Positions 1 to 11,867 of a DNA stretch of 64,000 bases are shown in pieces. Source of the stretch: Tachypleus tridentatus (lineage: Eukaryota > Arthropoda > Merostomata > Xiphosura > Limulidae). Within the stretch, counting starts at the first letter, position 1. The number at the start of each line of letters is the position of its first letter. The notes below the pieces were generated by a model. The model did no database searches. It saw only the letters and a program-made list of their open reading frames with translations, and had not been told where the DNA came from. Position numbers and translations under genes: made by a program. The stretch is taken from positions 147,221,009 through 147,285,008 of the forward strand of contig NC_134834.1 in assembly GCF_004210375.1 (NCBI RefSeq), in the 5' to 3' direction.

Positions 1-1010
1 AACCACTTAGTTTGAGGAAAGTTTAAACCAAAATCACCGTTGTGGCAAGACGAGAGAGAGAAAATACGCTTAGTTTAAATGAATCTATTCCATTTGAACT
101 TCTTTCATCAAAACATTCGTTTGTAACATAAATGAAGAAAAGGCTTCAGACGACCAATTTAATTATTACTGGCTTGATTGCACAGACACACCTGTACGTC
201 ATGTGACAAGAACAACAGTTCAAATATCTATTTTACTGTCTGTCTGTCTGTATATTGCGTCGTGGAAAGAGACAAAATTCAGTTAACCGTCAGAAAACAA
301 GTTCCCCAGTTTTACTACTGTTAGTACGAACCATGTGTTAAATATGTCGCTGACATAACGGTCAAGTTCTTAACAGGTCTATTGAATAACTATCTTTGTT
401 TGACCATTGGTTTTAAAACATGGATGGCGGTGCTTAAGCTTTAGGCTTTCTGACCTAGTCGTCTAACTTACATATCGCATAAGAAGTTTTTCACATTGAA
501 ACATCAAGTACGAATTTAAAAAAATATCGTAGTGATAGTTTAAGTTCTGATAGAATGTGGTTCGAGTTCCGACCGCGTTTGGATTTGACTTTCTTATACG
601 TTTTTAATTACATTGACCGGTAATCCCACCCCCCTGTACAAAATTCAGAAAAAGAACAAAATGAAAAAAAAAAAAACAACCAGAAATAGTCTTAACACAA
701 GATGACAAAACGGGTTCTATTTGCTTGCATTTGTGTTAGAAATAACAGTATGAACTGGTAGAACTACTTTTAAGACAGAAACATATTTACAAAAATAGAA
801 TTTATGCACGTCCCTCACCTCTAAGGCTAACTAGAACTGAAATAATATTGTTCTGAAAACACAGCTAATCTGTATAGACGTTATTTACGCTTATATCCTA
901 TTATAGGATGGCGACGTTCCTAACATCAAAAGTAGTTGAAACGAAACGTAACACCTATTCTAGATGTAACAAACGTCCCTGGCGTAATGTCTATTCTTGA
1001 CGTAATACAT
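1..1010. other. AT-rich sequence, no feature seen
   Basis: I see a 12-A run near 664-676 and nothing else of note. Confidence 0.6.
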
Positions 1011-1210
1011 TTGTTTGTTTGTTTTGAATTTCGCATAAAGCTACACGAGGGCTATCTGCGCTAGCCATCCCTAATTTAGCAGTGTAAATATAAAGGGTAA
1101 GCAACTATAACTACCCACCGTTAAAGAATAGTGGAATTGTTCGTAACGTTATAACGCCCCCACGGCTGAAAGGGGGCATGTTTGGTGTGACGGGGAATTC
1201 GAACCCGCAT
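1011..1210 (-). mobile_element. SINE family A, truncated in tRNA head
   Basis: Family A is defined here by eye. The head is a tRNA-Thr(CGU)-like region with box A (TGGCCAGGTGGTTAAGG) and box B (GGTTCGAATCC) and the anticodon loop CTCGTAA. The body contains GTTGGCGGTGGGTGGTGATG and CTTCCCTCTAGTCTTACACT. The tail is GATAGCCCTCGTGTAGC, GCGCGAAATTC and (AAAC)n. Full length is about 275 bp. Strand given is that of the tRNA-like promoter. This copy stops before the anticodon part. Confidence 0.9.
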
Positions 1211-3149
1211 TTATTAATATTACAACTTTTCCATGTAAATTGAATTTTAGAAACTTAATTCGAGCAACGAAATATAATCTTTAACAAGAAAAAAAAAAAA
1301 AAAACAAAGAACAAAACGTTAAACCGTAACTATTCTCGATTTTCACTTATGTAAAACGAGATATTTACGAGAAAATCATGACTTATTACCCGTTTTCTCA
1401 ATGGTCAACTTCTTTGTCCTATACGGCGACAGAAATCCGCTTACCACGGACACGTTTGGGTCCAGGTGAAAACTGAAACCTAAACTAATTTTGATATCGT
1501 AACTGTTAGTACGTGATCAATTCTGTTTCATTTGAGCCATGTTTTCTAAAGTACATACCTACTCGACATCCAGTCAAAAAGTGTTTAATGATCAGTAAAC
1601 GTTGTTTTATTGGTACGTTAAGTTTGATATAATTATAAATTCAATATCAGTTTTTGCGAAAAGCAATTAATTTTAATGCTCTTTATTATGGTTTAAAACA
1701 ATGGTTCCCAAACCCATTACAGCCAGTCAGCACTTTCTCGAGTCTCGCCACTGACTGACGTGGTTGTTTTCTCCGACTACTTTAGCGCAGTGATCGAGAA
1801 ATACTGGCGTAGTAAAAACAGTAATACTTCCTTTCGACATGCAGTATCATTTAATTAATTTAACCTAATGTTCATTGCTTTATTGTTCATTTACAATTAA
1901 AAGTAATTCAGCATCTTTGTTTTTGGCCCATTTTTGGTGCTCTCCCACCCCAAAAAAAACTTTAAGTCGTCCTAGTTGCCGCGACTCCCACTTCGGGATA
2001 CACCTGTTTAAGAAATGTAAAAAGGGCAACAGTTTAAAATGAGACTGTGCTACTAGGAGGCGTTTATGAAGATACAAAGTAGTAAATAAAATAACAACTC
2101 ACATGGTTGTTAATAACATAAAAATGTTATATGTAATCTGAAGAAACAGTAACTACCTAAAGTTGATATAAAGTTTATATAAAACCTTTTATCACCAGTC
2201 TGACTTAACTTTTCTATGAACAAAACACAAAATGATTTTAAAATGGAAATTTTTTGTTATAAACGCCATTTCTAATTTAAAAAAGCTGGATATAGACCTT
2301 TCTTAGATATTGAAAAATTAAGTTTTAACTGTGGGAGGCTGTCAGGTTTTGTAGCTTGGTTTTTTTATAGAAGGTGTTTCTGACTTGTTGGCTATAAATT
2401 TCAATGATAAACAAACAGCAGCGGTCTGTTTTAAAATATTATTTAAAAAAAGTTCAAATGTACATACAGATTTCGTTACAGACTTGTATCCAGAAATTTA
2501 AATACTCTTCTCTTTTCGTTAAAGTCTAAAATTACTTTAGAATACAATTGACAAGACAAATTATATTTTTCTACTCTGTTGTTGCAATACAATTGGTAAT
2601 AATTTCACTTGCGTTACACTGTTGGTTACCACAGATGTATCCAGAGCCTCAAATGATTCTCTGTTAGTCAAAAATTCATATAGGCTGGTTCAGTTACTTT
2701 AGAACATAACTGACAAGACGAATTTTATTTCATTGCATTGTTATAACAGTACATTCTGTGATAGTTTTACTTCAAAAATCGCTACTATACATTCTTTATC
2801 GCTAAACTCACAATCACACAATCTAGATATACTCATCTATCTACCTAACTATATCTTTCTTACTATGTCTTACTTGAAATACTTTCTTGTATGTATATTT
2901 ATAAATAGCCCAACTGAGATCTATAACTTTTCACACACACACTATGAGATATTATGAGATAATAATAATCAAGAAAAACTTTAAAAGTTGTACTTTCCTT
3001 TTCAAAGTGTATTGTAATCGTTCTATATTGTAATTCTTTATTAACGTTATTTTGTGTTACTTTACAAATCAAAACAAAAACAATATACTAACTACATATT
3101 TTTCTTAGTTTTTACTGAGTTGTCTCTCTGTTTGTGTATGTTAGTTAGT
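1211..3149. other. AT-rich sequence, no gene seen
   Basis: Short open frames at 1880-2077 and 2733-2957 have no recognisable similarity and biased, low-complexity composition. Confidence 0.6.
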
Positions 3150-3249
3150 TAGTTATCACCATTAGATTCCATCAAGGAACATAGGCCGCAATCGCTTGCG
3201 GATTCTTCAACAGGTATTTAAGTGAGTGGGTTGTTAGCCCACTGCACCG
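3150..3249. repeat. Unclassified repeat-like segment
   Basis: A GC-richer block (CGCAATCGCTTGCGG, then GTGGGTTGTTAGCCCAC hairpin) is joined to the truncated tail of the SINE that follows. It looks like a piece of another repeat family that I cannot name. Confidence 0.3.
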
Positions 3250-3466
3250 AGCCGTCCCTAATTTAGTAGTGTAAGACTAGAGGGAAGGCAGCTAGTCATC
3301 ACCACCAACCGCCAACTCTTGGGCTACTCTTTTATCAACGAATAGTGGGATTGACCGTAACATTATAACGCCCCCACGGCTGGGAGGGCGAGCATGTTTG
3401 GCAGGCGCGAACCCGCGACCCTCGGATTACGAGTCGCACGCCTTACGCGCTTGGCCATACCAGGCC
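3250..3466 (-). mobile_element. SINE family A, tail-truncated, GCG-subfamily head
   Basis: The head reads GCGCGTAAGGCGTGCGACTC instead of the usual AGGTGGTTAAGGCACTCGAC. Copies at 20121, 37748 and 60076 share this subfamily head. Confidence 0.9.
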
Positions 3467-4618
3467 GTTTGTGTATGTAAATATACCGAATTCGCTAATA
3501 AATTATGTGAGAATAATTTATAAATGCAAATGTGTAAACATGCTAAAGCGACGTGATATGAGAAATATTGAAGTGCACAAAGTTGTTGGAATCTATGCAA
3601 TTTTACAATTTTTTACTTAAAGACTAACAATTCAAGTGTTCAGTTTCAAACCACGTGGTCAAAAATGAGTTCGAAGGTAAAAAAGCGGGAAATTTTCTTT
3701 TGCAGTATAACAGTTGCTTACTATTCAAGAAATTCGTCCTATAATTAACCCTCTGCCAAGCATTTAAATGTCTAAATAACAGCGATATCATTCAAGCAGG
3801 AATAGGCTAAGACTATGATAATGTCACGCATTTGAGGGGTTGGTCCTAAGAATTACAATAACTTACTTTTATGTTGATTTTAAGCTCACATTTCACTACA
3901 TAGTTCCTATGGAATATAATAATTTTATGTTTTTCGTATCATATACTTTTAAAATGTAAAAATAGAGACATTATTTACGACTACTACAAATCCCTGCTGT
4001 TACCTAGAATTTCATTCGGTGGAGTCAAATGAAGGATTTGTAGATTCAGTATATTATGTCTACAGTACCTTAACCCTTGTTTTCTTACTTTTTAGATATC
4101 CCTAGCTGCAGATTTTTCATTTTTCTTCTTTCTTTTTAGCTTCTTTGCCAGTGTTTTACGTTCAACTATGGGCAAATAATTACACGATATTGTAGCTAAT
4201 TTTATACATTGTAATAGTAACAAACACAACTAGTAGCTAGCTGATACGGTTCATGATGATTTATTACAACTATTGACTATATGATCACATTAGTTTGAGG
4301 TGTAAAATGTTAAACTGCAGCTGTTGACTGTCGTGAAGGTTTTTTGAGAATATAGTAAGCATTTGCAGATCTTTATAACTAAGTTCTGTGTGTATAATGC
4401 TAAATAATGGGCAAATATGTGCCTAGGGGTGTTGTGTCTTAGAGCAGTTGGCACGGTCAAACAAACAAAGTGTCTTACAGAGAAGAATGGAGAATTTGAC
4501 AACATCAGCGCATTATTGATTACTAATTGAAATGACAACAGTGTGGTATGTCTTGGCAGTGATTTTGATTAAAATGAACCAATAAAAAGTAGCACGTTGG
4601 TAAAAGCAGCGATAAAGT

Positions 4619-4823
4619 TTGTTTTCTTGTTTGAAGTTAAGCACAAAGCAACACAATGAGCTATATGTTTTCTAGCGTTATAGGCACTCGCATTCACTCC
4701 CTTGCTTGCTGTAGAGAAAAATCATACTGAGCTATATCCCGTGTCTACTGAATGGAAATCGAACCTCGGATTTTAGAGTTGTAAGCCCACAAACATACCA
4801 CCGTTCCATTGAGAGACACTCAG
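4619..4823 (-). mobile_element. Degenerate SINE family B
   Basis: A family-B tail (4619-4668) and a decayed tRNA-like head (4720-4823, with ATCGAACCTCGG and TTGTAAGCCC) are separated by about 50 bp of unrelated sequence. Confidence 0.55.
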
Positions 4824-5142
4824 GTTTACAGCTGAGCCACTGGGGAGCAAAGGAGCGAATACTTACACAATTAGCGGGAAAAAAGTGACGGTGCTCTTTA
4901 TTAACAAACATAACCAATATGGAACTTTATTTTGATTTAAATCATTTAAATCGTGAAGAATGTCCTTGTAAACAGAGTTCAATGTCCAATATTTCTATTC
5001 AGGATCACTAAAAATGGCACTTAAATAATTTAATAACAATAATTAATTCTTGATTATACTTTGTAATAAGTATTCGCTAAGTATTCACGACATTAAATGT
5101 GAGAACAGATGTTTGAAGTTTGAAGACAATTATTTAGAACAA

Positions 5143-5420
5143 TTGGTAGGCGTACCCATGGGCAATTAACTAGCGCCACCATTTGCTACTATCTCTATGA
5201 ATAATTATAATAAAACAGACGCTTTAATGGAGAACTTTATAAAACTTCGCTTCTGCAAACGTTATATAGGTGACGACTTCATTGTTTGGAATTATGGCTT
5301 CTATGGTTCTTGAATTACGTGAATAACTTTCACATAAATATAATATTCATTACGGAACATTTGAAGATGGCAATAATGAACTTCCTTACTTTGACACGCA
5401 CACACTACTAACTTTGAATT
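5143..5420 (+). pseudogene. Fragment of a Penelope-type reverse transcriptase
   Basis: Plus-strand translation gives VGVPMGN, stop, LAPPFATISMNN, then KRYIGDDFIVWNYG and, in another frame, NNELPYFDT. These match the order GxPMGNPLAP, YIDDxFIVW and LPFLDT of Penelope-like RTs. Only about 90 codons remain, with three stops. Flanks show no recognisable element ends. Confidence 0.6.
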
Positions 5421-5602
5421 TGGGTTAACACGTTAGCTATGTATCAAGCTATAACAGACGAGTGCAACATTCAAGTCTAACTCCTCCCATATTACTTCAG
5501 TATAATTGTCTGTAATTTATATTCATATTTTGTGCTGGTAAAAGACGGAAGTAAAGGTTTGTGTAACTAGGAAACAAAAGGATTATAGTTAAACACATCC
5601 TT

Positions 5603-5847
5603 TTGGTTTGGTTTTAATTTCGCTCGCCGTCCCTAATTTAGCAGTGTAAAACTAGAGAGAAGGCAGCTAGTCATCTTCGCCTATTGCCAACTCTTGGGCT
5701 ACTCTTTTACCGTTGAATAGTGAGATTGAATGTCACGTTATAACGCCCCCCTGTCTGAAAGGGCGAGCATGTTTGGTGTAACAGAGATTCGAACCCACGA
5801 CCCTCAGATTACAAGTTGAGCGCCCTAACTACCTAGCCATGCCAGAC
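5603..5847 (-). mobile_element. SINE family A with internal tail deletion
   Basis: The AATTTCGC motif is joined directly to CGCCGTCCC, losing about 35 bp of the tail. Confidence 0.88.
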
Positions 5848-5954
5848 TACGTATACAGCCTGTATTGAAATATATTATATACCCAGTACAAAACAATACC
5901 ATGAATTTTCTGCTTCTTTAAATAATATGTATTTTTTTCCGAAATCTCTTTATT

Positions 5955-6076
5955 GTGTGTGTGCGTTTTCATATAGCAAAGCCACATCAGGCTATCTGTT
6001 CTGTTCACCAAGGGGAATCGAACCCCTGATTTTTAACATTGTTAATCCGAAAACTTACCACTGTCCCAAGGGGAGA
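5955..6076 (-). mobile_element. SINE family C
   Basis: Family C head: GGTACAGCGGTAAGTCTACGG, anticodon loop TTTACAA (Val-UAC-like) and box B GGGGTTCGATTCCCC. The tail is GATAGCCCGATGTGGC, TTTGCTATA and (AC)n. Full length is about 120 bp. Confidence 0.85.
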
Positions 6077-6707
6077 TTTATTCATTTTGATTCAGTTTAA
6101 TTTAGTCCTGAAACGTCGTTCAAGTAAACATTTAACTTTGACTCTTACTAGTTTTGTTGGCAGTTAACCGAATTTTCTGCAGTAAAGATGGTACAAGATG
6201 TCCAGGAGTAGAAAGCCGTATTTTCTCTCATGAGAGGGTAATGGCTCAGGAGCTTCTCTGCCCTTGCGATGGAGCATGGTTGAAAACAGTTCACGCGTAG
6301 GAGAGGATTTGTATACACACTTGGCTAAATATGTTATCGTATTTTCTATTAGTAGAATTACGCTAGGCAGACTATGAGAAAGTGTTTACCTTAACAATCC
6401 ATTAGAGCTTTATGTTAGTTTGACTTTGTTTTAGTTCTGATGATACCTTGTTCATAAGTATTGGATTTATTTCCATTCTGTAGCTTACCTTACCGAGGGG
6501 GAGAGGTCTGATATGAGAGCTCACAAAAGGGTTCACTTCCCCTTCTTTCTCACCAGTACAACAGAGACAGAGTAGCCCTTCTTTAACTGTGTTATTTGTG
6601 ACTATTTTTGTCGTTACTTCTTCTGTAAATAAAGTGTCCTTGCGCACACTCCGTGATTCGATCCTTACTTTCTGATGATCTCAACTTCAGTTAGAAATAT
6701 GAAAGAT

Positions 6708-6837
6708 ATTTGTTTATTTGTTTGGAATTAAGCACAAAACTACACAATGGGCTATCTGTGCTCTGCCCACCACGGGTATCGAAACCTGGTTTCTAATGGT
6801 GTGAGCCCGCAGACTTGCTGCTGTGCCACTGGGGGGC
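6708..6837 (-). mobile_element. SINE family B
   Basis: Family B head: CAGTGGCACAGCGGTATGTC, anticodon loop CTTACAA (Val-UAC-like) and box B GGGTTTCGATACCC. The tail is GATAGCCCATTGTGTAGC, TTTGTGCTTAATTCC and (AAAC)n. Full length is about 125 bp. This copy is nearly complete. Confidence 0.9.
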
Positions 6838-7239
6838 TTCAGAGATAAGCAGACATACACTTCATGGCTCGTATTTCTGCTAACCTCCAGTTAGAAGGTC
6901 CGAACAGACCATGCTTATAGAATTCCGCGAAATCCAAATACCACACACAACAGCAGACAAAAACACACACACAGAAACAACATTTATATTTAATTTATTT
7001 TTACAGCAAAAGTGTTTGAAAAAATAATAAATTATTTTGACAGTAAACTATTAAAAGGAGTTTTGATTGACAAACATGATAGATTTACCTGGCCTAGATA
7101 TAAATAATTTACTCGTTGTAAGATCTTATTGTTATATTTATAAGTACCCATAAATAATTATATTAGAATATATTATATTATATCATTCCACATACACAAC
7201 AGGCGTGACCACGAACGCGAAAGAACATAAGCGAATAGT

Positions 7240-7358
7240 TCTCCGCAGGTACAGATGTAAGTCTACGAATTTACAACGCTAAAATCAAGGGGTTTGATTC
7301 CATTCGGTGAACTCAGCATATAGCCCGAAGTGCATTTGCTATAAGAAAACACACATAA
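7240..7358 (+). mobile_element. SINE family C
   Basis: The copy is nearly complete. Box B is altered to GGGTTTGATTCC. Confidence 0.8.
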
Positions 7359-7439
7359 CCTTATATTTTAAACTAAGTTATCTTGCATCACATAGAATTA
7401 ATGATCTGTCGTGCTGAAATCAATACTACTGAAATCATA

Positions 7440-9060
7440 CTAGTACTAGGCCTAACCTCTCCAAAGTTGAGAGATTTGCTTTTTTCACCCTGAAAACCCG
7501 CAAGGACATCGTAATCAAACCAGTTGACAAAGGTGGCGCTGTTGTTGTTTGATGAAAAGATTTGTATGTTCAAGAGATTAACAAGGGACAAAGTGGCTTC
7601 ACCTTCTACAAACTTTTCTATGACGATCTCCTTCCCCGTTTTCAAAAATTTGTTAAATTTAACTACCTTCCCTTTCTGTTAAAAATCTTATATTTGAGCA
7701 TATCAGACTAGCTTCTTTCTACGTGCTACTCAAAATGTACAAACACGGGTATCCAGGACGCCCCACAGTCGCTCTCTGTAATTTCCCCACTGGATTTATC
7801 TCCACTTATCTTTAGAGTGTTTTCAGCCCCGAGTAGACACCCTACCCACATTTGTTAAAGATGGTACTCATGTCTGGTTTGTTTCGAATTTTGCGCAAAG
7901 CTACATGAGAACTAGATGTTCCTAATTTAGTAATTTAAGACTAGAGGGAAAGGCAGCTAGTAATCACCACCCACCGCCAACATTTGGGCTACTCTTTTAT
8001 CAATGAGTATTGGGATTGACCATAACATTGTTACAGCTCCACAGCTGAAAGGTCGAGCATGTTCAGTGTGACGGGAATTCAAACCCGCGACCATCAGATT
8101 GCGAATCGAATGCCTTAACCACCTGGCCATGCCGGGTCTATTATTCATGTCCTTAATCTCTTAAACATTTTCGTAACCATAGTGTTGCCATAGAAACCAA
8201 AATGGATTCATTATATGCAAACCCTTTTTTTGGTTATACAGAAGAACATATTTTCAGTACCTCCGTCCACAAACTCCCATTTGTTCAGGTCCATCGACGG
8301 TATTCTGAGTCTTGTTATTGGACACAAAAACAAACTAGATTTTTTAGTTCATTATGCCAAAACTTATCACTCATCTCTTAAACTTACTTCTCAAACTTTT
8401 GATCATCAAGCTAACTTTTTAGACATCAATAACGACATTTACATTCACTTCCAACGTACAATAAAAACTCACTGACAGTCACATCTATTTACACTTTAAT
8501 TCATTGTATCCCTCTGAACACAAACACTGTTTCTAAGAGACAATTCCTAAGTTAGAGACGTCTATTCTCCAACAACGCTAATTTTAGGTTTAAATTAAAC
8601 GACATTATCATTATTTTGGATATCAGAACTATCCCAACAACACCGTTTTAAAGGCTAAACCTGCTATGTTCATTTTATCACAAGCTGACTATCCTATTCA
8701 CTTTAAGGACAGACCTCGTAGTGACAAAGTTCCTTTAGTCCTTACATAGCATAATTTAACTAAACAAATTAACAGAATTGTCCAACGCAACATTTCCTTC
8801 CTAACAAAAGTCAACACATGTGACATTTTTACTGCCTCACCTTTAACTCTTTCATACGTGAGAGGAATTTGAAAGACTGTCCAGTGCATTCCAAATTGCA
8901 GACTGGATTGTTTTCACTTGCACCTAACGGAGCTTATCCGTGTGCACAAACTATTTATTTTACATATGGTTATATCACCAAATTATCGACTTTCTCCAGG
9001 TCTACCTTTAATTTCTAAAATCCAATTTCATGTAATTCTCTTTATTTTGATATCTCATAA
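7440..9060 (+). pseudogene. Decayed Penelope-type reverse transcriptase, interrupted by a SINE
   Basis: The plus strand retains recognisable blocks in shifting frames. RKDIVIKPVDKGGAVVVW near 7500 and VDTLPTFVKDGTHV near 7835 are typical of the RT N-terminal region. After the SINE come an RSIDGILSLVIG block near 8287 (position of the catalytic Asp pair, now degraded), YHSSLKLTS and QANFLDINNDIY. Near 8860-8960, NLKDCPVHSKLQTG and LAPNGAYPC resemble the thumb end. Many stops and indels are present and no GIY-YIG domain follows, so the copy is dead and 3'-truncated. The family differs from the 10-11.9 kb element. Confidence 0.7.
7875..8140 (-). mobile_element. SINE family A inserted into Penelope-type pseudogene
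   Basis: The target duplication ACTCATGTC / ATTCATGTC lies on either side and interrupts the retroelement after its GTHV block. Confidence 0.9.
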
Positions 9061-9809
9061 AATAGTTATATATGTAATATGTTAGTGTAGCTGTATAGTT
9101 AGTATTATAACTATAATATTACGAAACACTAAAAATAATAGAACATTGCAAGTAGTTTTTGGTTGTTTGTTTTTTTTTATGGTGGAAAGCAACTTGGCTA
9201 TCTGCGCCACAAGTAGTTTTATAATTAAATAAATATTATAATATCAAACAGTTGTGTATATTAATCTCGAGAAAGCTGCAAAGGCGAAACGTTAGTTGAA
9301 ATATTAAAACAAATATATATATATATATCCCGAGTATAAAATAATTCAACGTACAATTCATATGCACTTCACCTCTTTAAGTTTGTTCGGAAATTTTACG
9401 TCAGATGTAAAAGACATTGTTAAACTTGTCGATACTAACCCATGCGCCCTATAATTAACATCTAAATTACGACATTAAAACAGACACAAGTACAGTCGTT
9501 TGTAACAGTTGTGCAAATTCAAGTCTTTGTAGATTTAATTACTGTTGTTTGTAGTGTTGTTTTATGTTTTACTTTTATAATAACAGTGTTACTGTTATAT
9601 TGTTATGAAACAATATAAAACATTTCTTAGAACAACAAACAAATGAGGAAAAGTAGGATGAATTAATGAGTAATCGAGCAACTCTTTGAACAGTCTGTGC
9701 ACGATTTAGTCAGTAATTAGTTAGTTAAGCGATATAAATACCCTATTTGTATTCCAAGAGAGATACTGATTTACAAGATTAGCAAGTAAGTGAAATTAGA
9801 CTTAGAATA

Positions 9810-9888
9810 TGTTTATTTGTAATTAAGCACAAAACTGTACTATGGCTATCTGTGCTCTGCCCGCCACGAGTATCTAAACCCAGTTTAT
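9810..9888 (-). mobile_element. SINE family B, 5'-truncated
   Basis: Only the tail and box B region remain. Confidence 0.75.
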
Positions 9889-10103
9889 AGAATATGACTG
9901 ATTGTTCTTTTTATCAAATACTCAACAATAACCTCGACATCACTGAATAATCTGGTTCATAATACAATCACAACAACAACAAAATAAACGACCATTTTAT
10001 GGTGTCTTTCGTCGTTTTTAAGCCTTTTAACATAAAAGATTACTGAACCAGGAAGAGTGCGATTTTATCAGTTATGTAACTTTAAATTAACTTAAATGTA
10101 ACT

Positions 10104-10616
10104 TTACGTTAGGTCATATTGGTTAAAAATAGGCAGAAACTAAATTGGTCAACGTAATAAATTACGTTAGTTTAGTTTAATTATTTAGTTGGCATGCTCT
10201 TTCAGACTTACAAAGGACTGAAGATGTCCAATTATTTCTAAATTATAAACTGTACATATATTTGTATTGTATAATTAGTTATTGGTATATTTATGTCAAA
10301 TAGCACTTTGCAAGAAATTCAAGTTATGTGTATGTGTTGGATTTCAAATATTACCGTGCTTAATCAGTGATGTCGAGAAAACCCACTTGTAGAGAAATAT
10401 ATATACAAAAACGGCTCGTTTGGGTTGAGAAAATATTTTATATAGAAGAGCGAACAACGTTTCGACCTTCTTCGGTCATCGTCAGGTTCACAAAGAAAGA
10501 AAAAGGTAACTGACCGGAAGCTGACCACATGTTTGAAAGGGGTTGTGTAACTAAGTGTCGGAATGTAGAGGGCGGTGTTAGATGTTTGAACACATAATTT
10601 TATTTATTTTATTATT
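10104..10616 (-). mobile_element. 3' terminal region of the Penelope-like element
   Basis: This non-coding tail follows the endonuclease stop. The part from about 10104 to 10491 recurs, in the opposite orientation and nearly identical, at 61975-62340, which fixes the 3' limit of the family near the shared TTTACGTTAGGTCAT. It contains the ribozyme-like motif annotated separately. Confidence 0.8.
10450..10491 (-). ncRNA. Hammerhead-ribozyme-like motif in Penelope element
   Basis: Read on the minus strand: GTGAAC (helix I, 5' side), CTGACGA (core box), TGACC-GAAGAA-GGTC (helix II hairpin), GAAA (core box), CGTT (palindromic mini helix III plus a GUU cleavage triplet), GTTCGC (helix I, 3' side, pairing with GTGAAC including one G-U). 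One extra U stands between the core box and helix II. Penelope-like elements are known to carry hammerhead ribozymes with very short helix III that can act as dimers. Activity is not shown by the sequence. Confidence 0.45.
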
Positions 10617-11867
10617 TTAATATAGGTATAAAGGCGTTCCTTTATATTGGTTTATTTTGGGTTTAAGTTGTTGTATAAGTAAGGCTTCTTTAATTTTGCG
10701 TTTGTTTATGTTTGTTTCTGAATATAGTATTTGAGTGTTTTCTATGGTTATGTTGTGTTTATTTGACTTGCAGTGTTCGAAAACGTGTGAAGGTGACTTT
10801 TTATGTTCTTTGAATCTGGTTTCTATTTTTCTACTTGTTTCTCCAATATAGAAGTCGTGGCAGTTATCACATTGTATTTTGTAAATAATGTTGGTGTGGT
10901 GTTTGTCAGCGTAGTTTTTACATAGTATAGACCTCAGTTTTGTGCCTGGTTTTTGAATAAATTTAGTATTAACTGGAATGTCATATTTTGTTACTAATTT
11001 TTGCCAAATGTTGGTTATTTGTTTGCTGATGTCAGGAATATATGGTATACAGCAGTATATGGTTTCGTGGTTTTTTTTGATTTGTGAGCTGTATTTACTT
11101 TAGTTGGTTGATTTTGCTTTCTGTCTAGGTGTGTGCGTATAATGTTTTCTACGGTTTGTGGAGGAAACTTATTGATGTTGATGAAGTATTGTTTTATTTT
11201 GTCTAATTCATCGTTAATTTTATCTGGTGAGCATAGTTTATGGCTGTGTTTATTTGGTTTCTTAGTATGTTGAGTTTTTGTTTTGTTTCATGTGCTGAGT
11301 CCCAAGGAATGTATAGTCCAGTATGGGTGATTTGTCGGTGGATTTCTATTTTGAATTGTGTGTCGGTTCTTGTAATTTTGAGGTTCAGAAATGATATTTG
11401 ATTGCTTTCTTCCTTTTCACACGTGAAGTTAATGTTGGGATGTGTAGAGTTAATGTGATTGAAAAAATTAAGTATGTGTTCTGTAGATTTGAATCCCGCA
11501 CCCGTGTCATCTACATATCTGTACCAGTATATTGGTGGATGTAATGCTGTGTTAATTGCTTGTGTTTCAACTTGTGTCATAAAAATATTGGCTAGAACTG
11601 GTGATACTGGGTTGCCCATGCTTAGGCCATTTGTTTGTATATAGTTTTGGTTGTTGAACATGAAGTTTGTCTTTATCGTGGTGAATTCTATGAGGGTTGC
11701 TAACTGGTTACTGGGAATTTCTATAGTTGGGTTAGGGTCTCGGATATAGAGTTCTAAGGCTATCTTGCAGGCTTCAGTGGTTGGAACTTCTGTAAAGAGG
11801 GATATAACATCGAAACTGACCATTAAGACTTTATAAGACGCCATAAATTGTCTACCGGTACACTTTC
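10617..11867 (-). pseudogene. Penelope-like element: reverse transcriptase plus GIY-YIG endonuclease, frameshifted
   Basis: The longest open part (11844 to 11203) is the catalytic core of a Penelope-type reverse transcriptase: FDVISLFTEVP (motif A), GLSMGNPVSPVLANIF, YRYVDDT (the YxDD box) and ISFLNLKITRT. Downstream in other frames come HKLCSPDKIN, a zinc-knuckle-like CKNYADKHH, then IYKIQCDNCHDFYIGETSR, which is a GIY-YIG endonuclease core, ending GTPLYLY and TAA at 10617. Two single-base losses break the frame: one near 11242, where the protein must shift to read AHKLCSPD, and one in an A8 run (11071-11078 on the plus strand). The RT N-terminal half is absent, so the copy is 5'-truncated around 11867. 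Known Penelope elements use these two activities to insert by target-primed reverse transcription. This copy cannot make an intact protein. Confidence 0.9.

Noticed and set aside
7957..8148. Recurring small open frames with peptides such as VAGLNSRHTEHARPFS in many places
   Set aside because: They are translations of the family-A SINE head and body, not genes.
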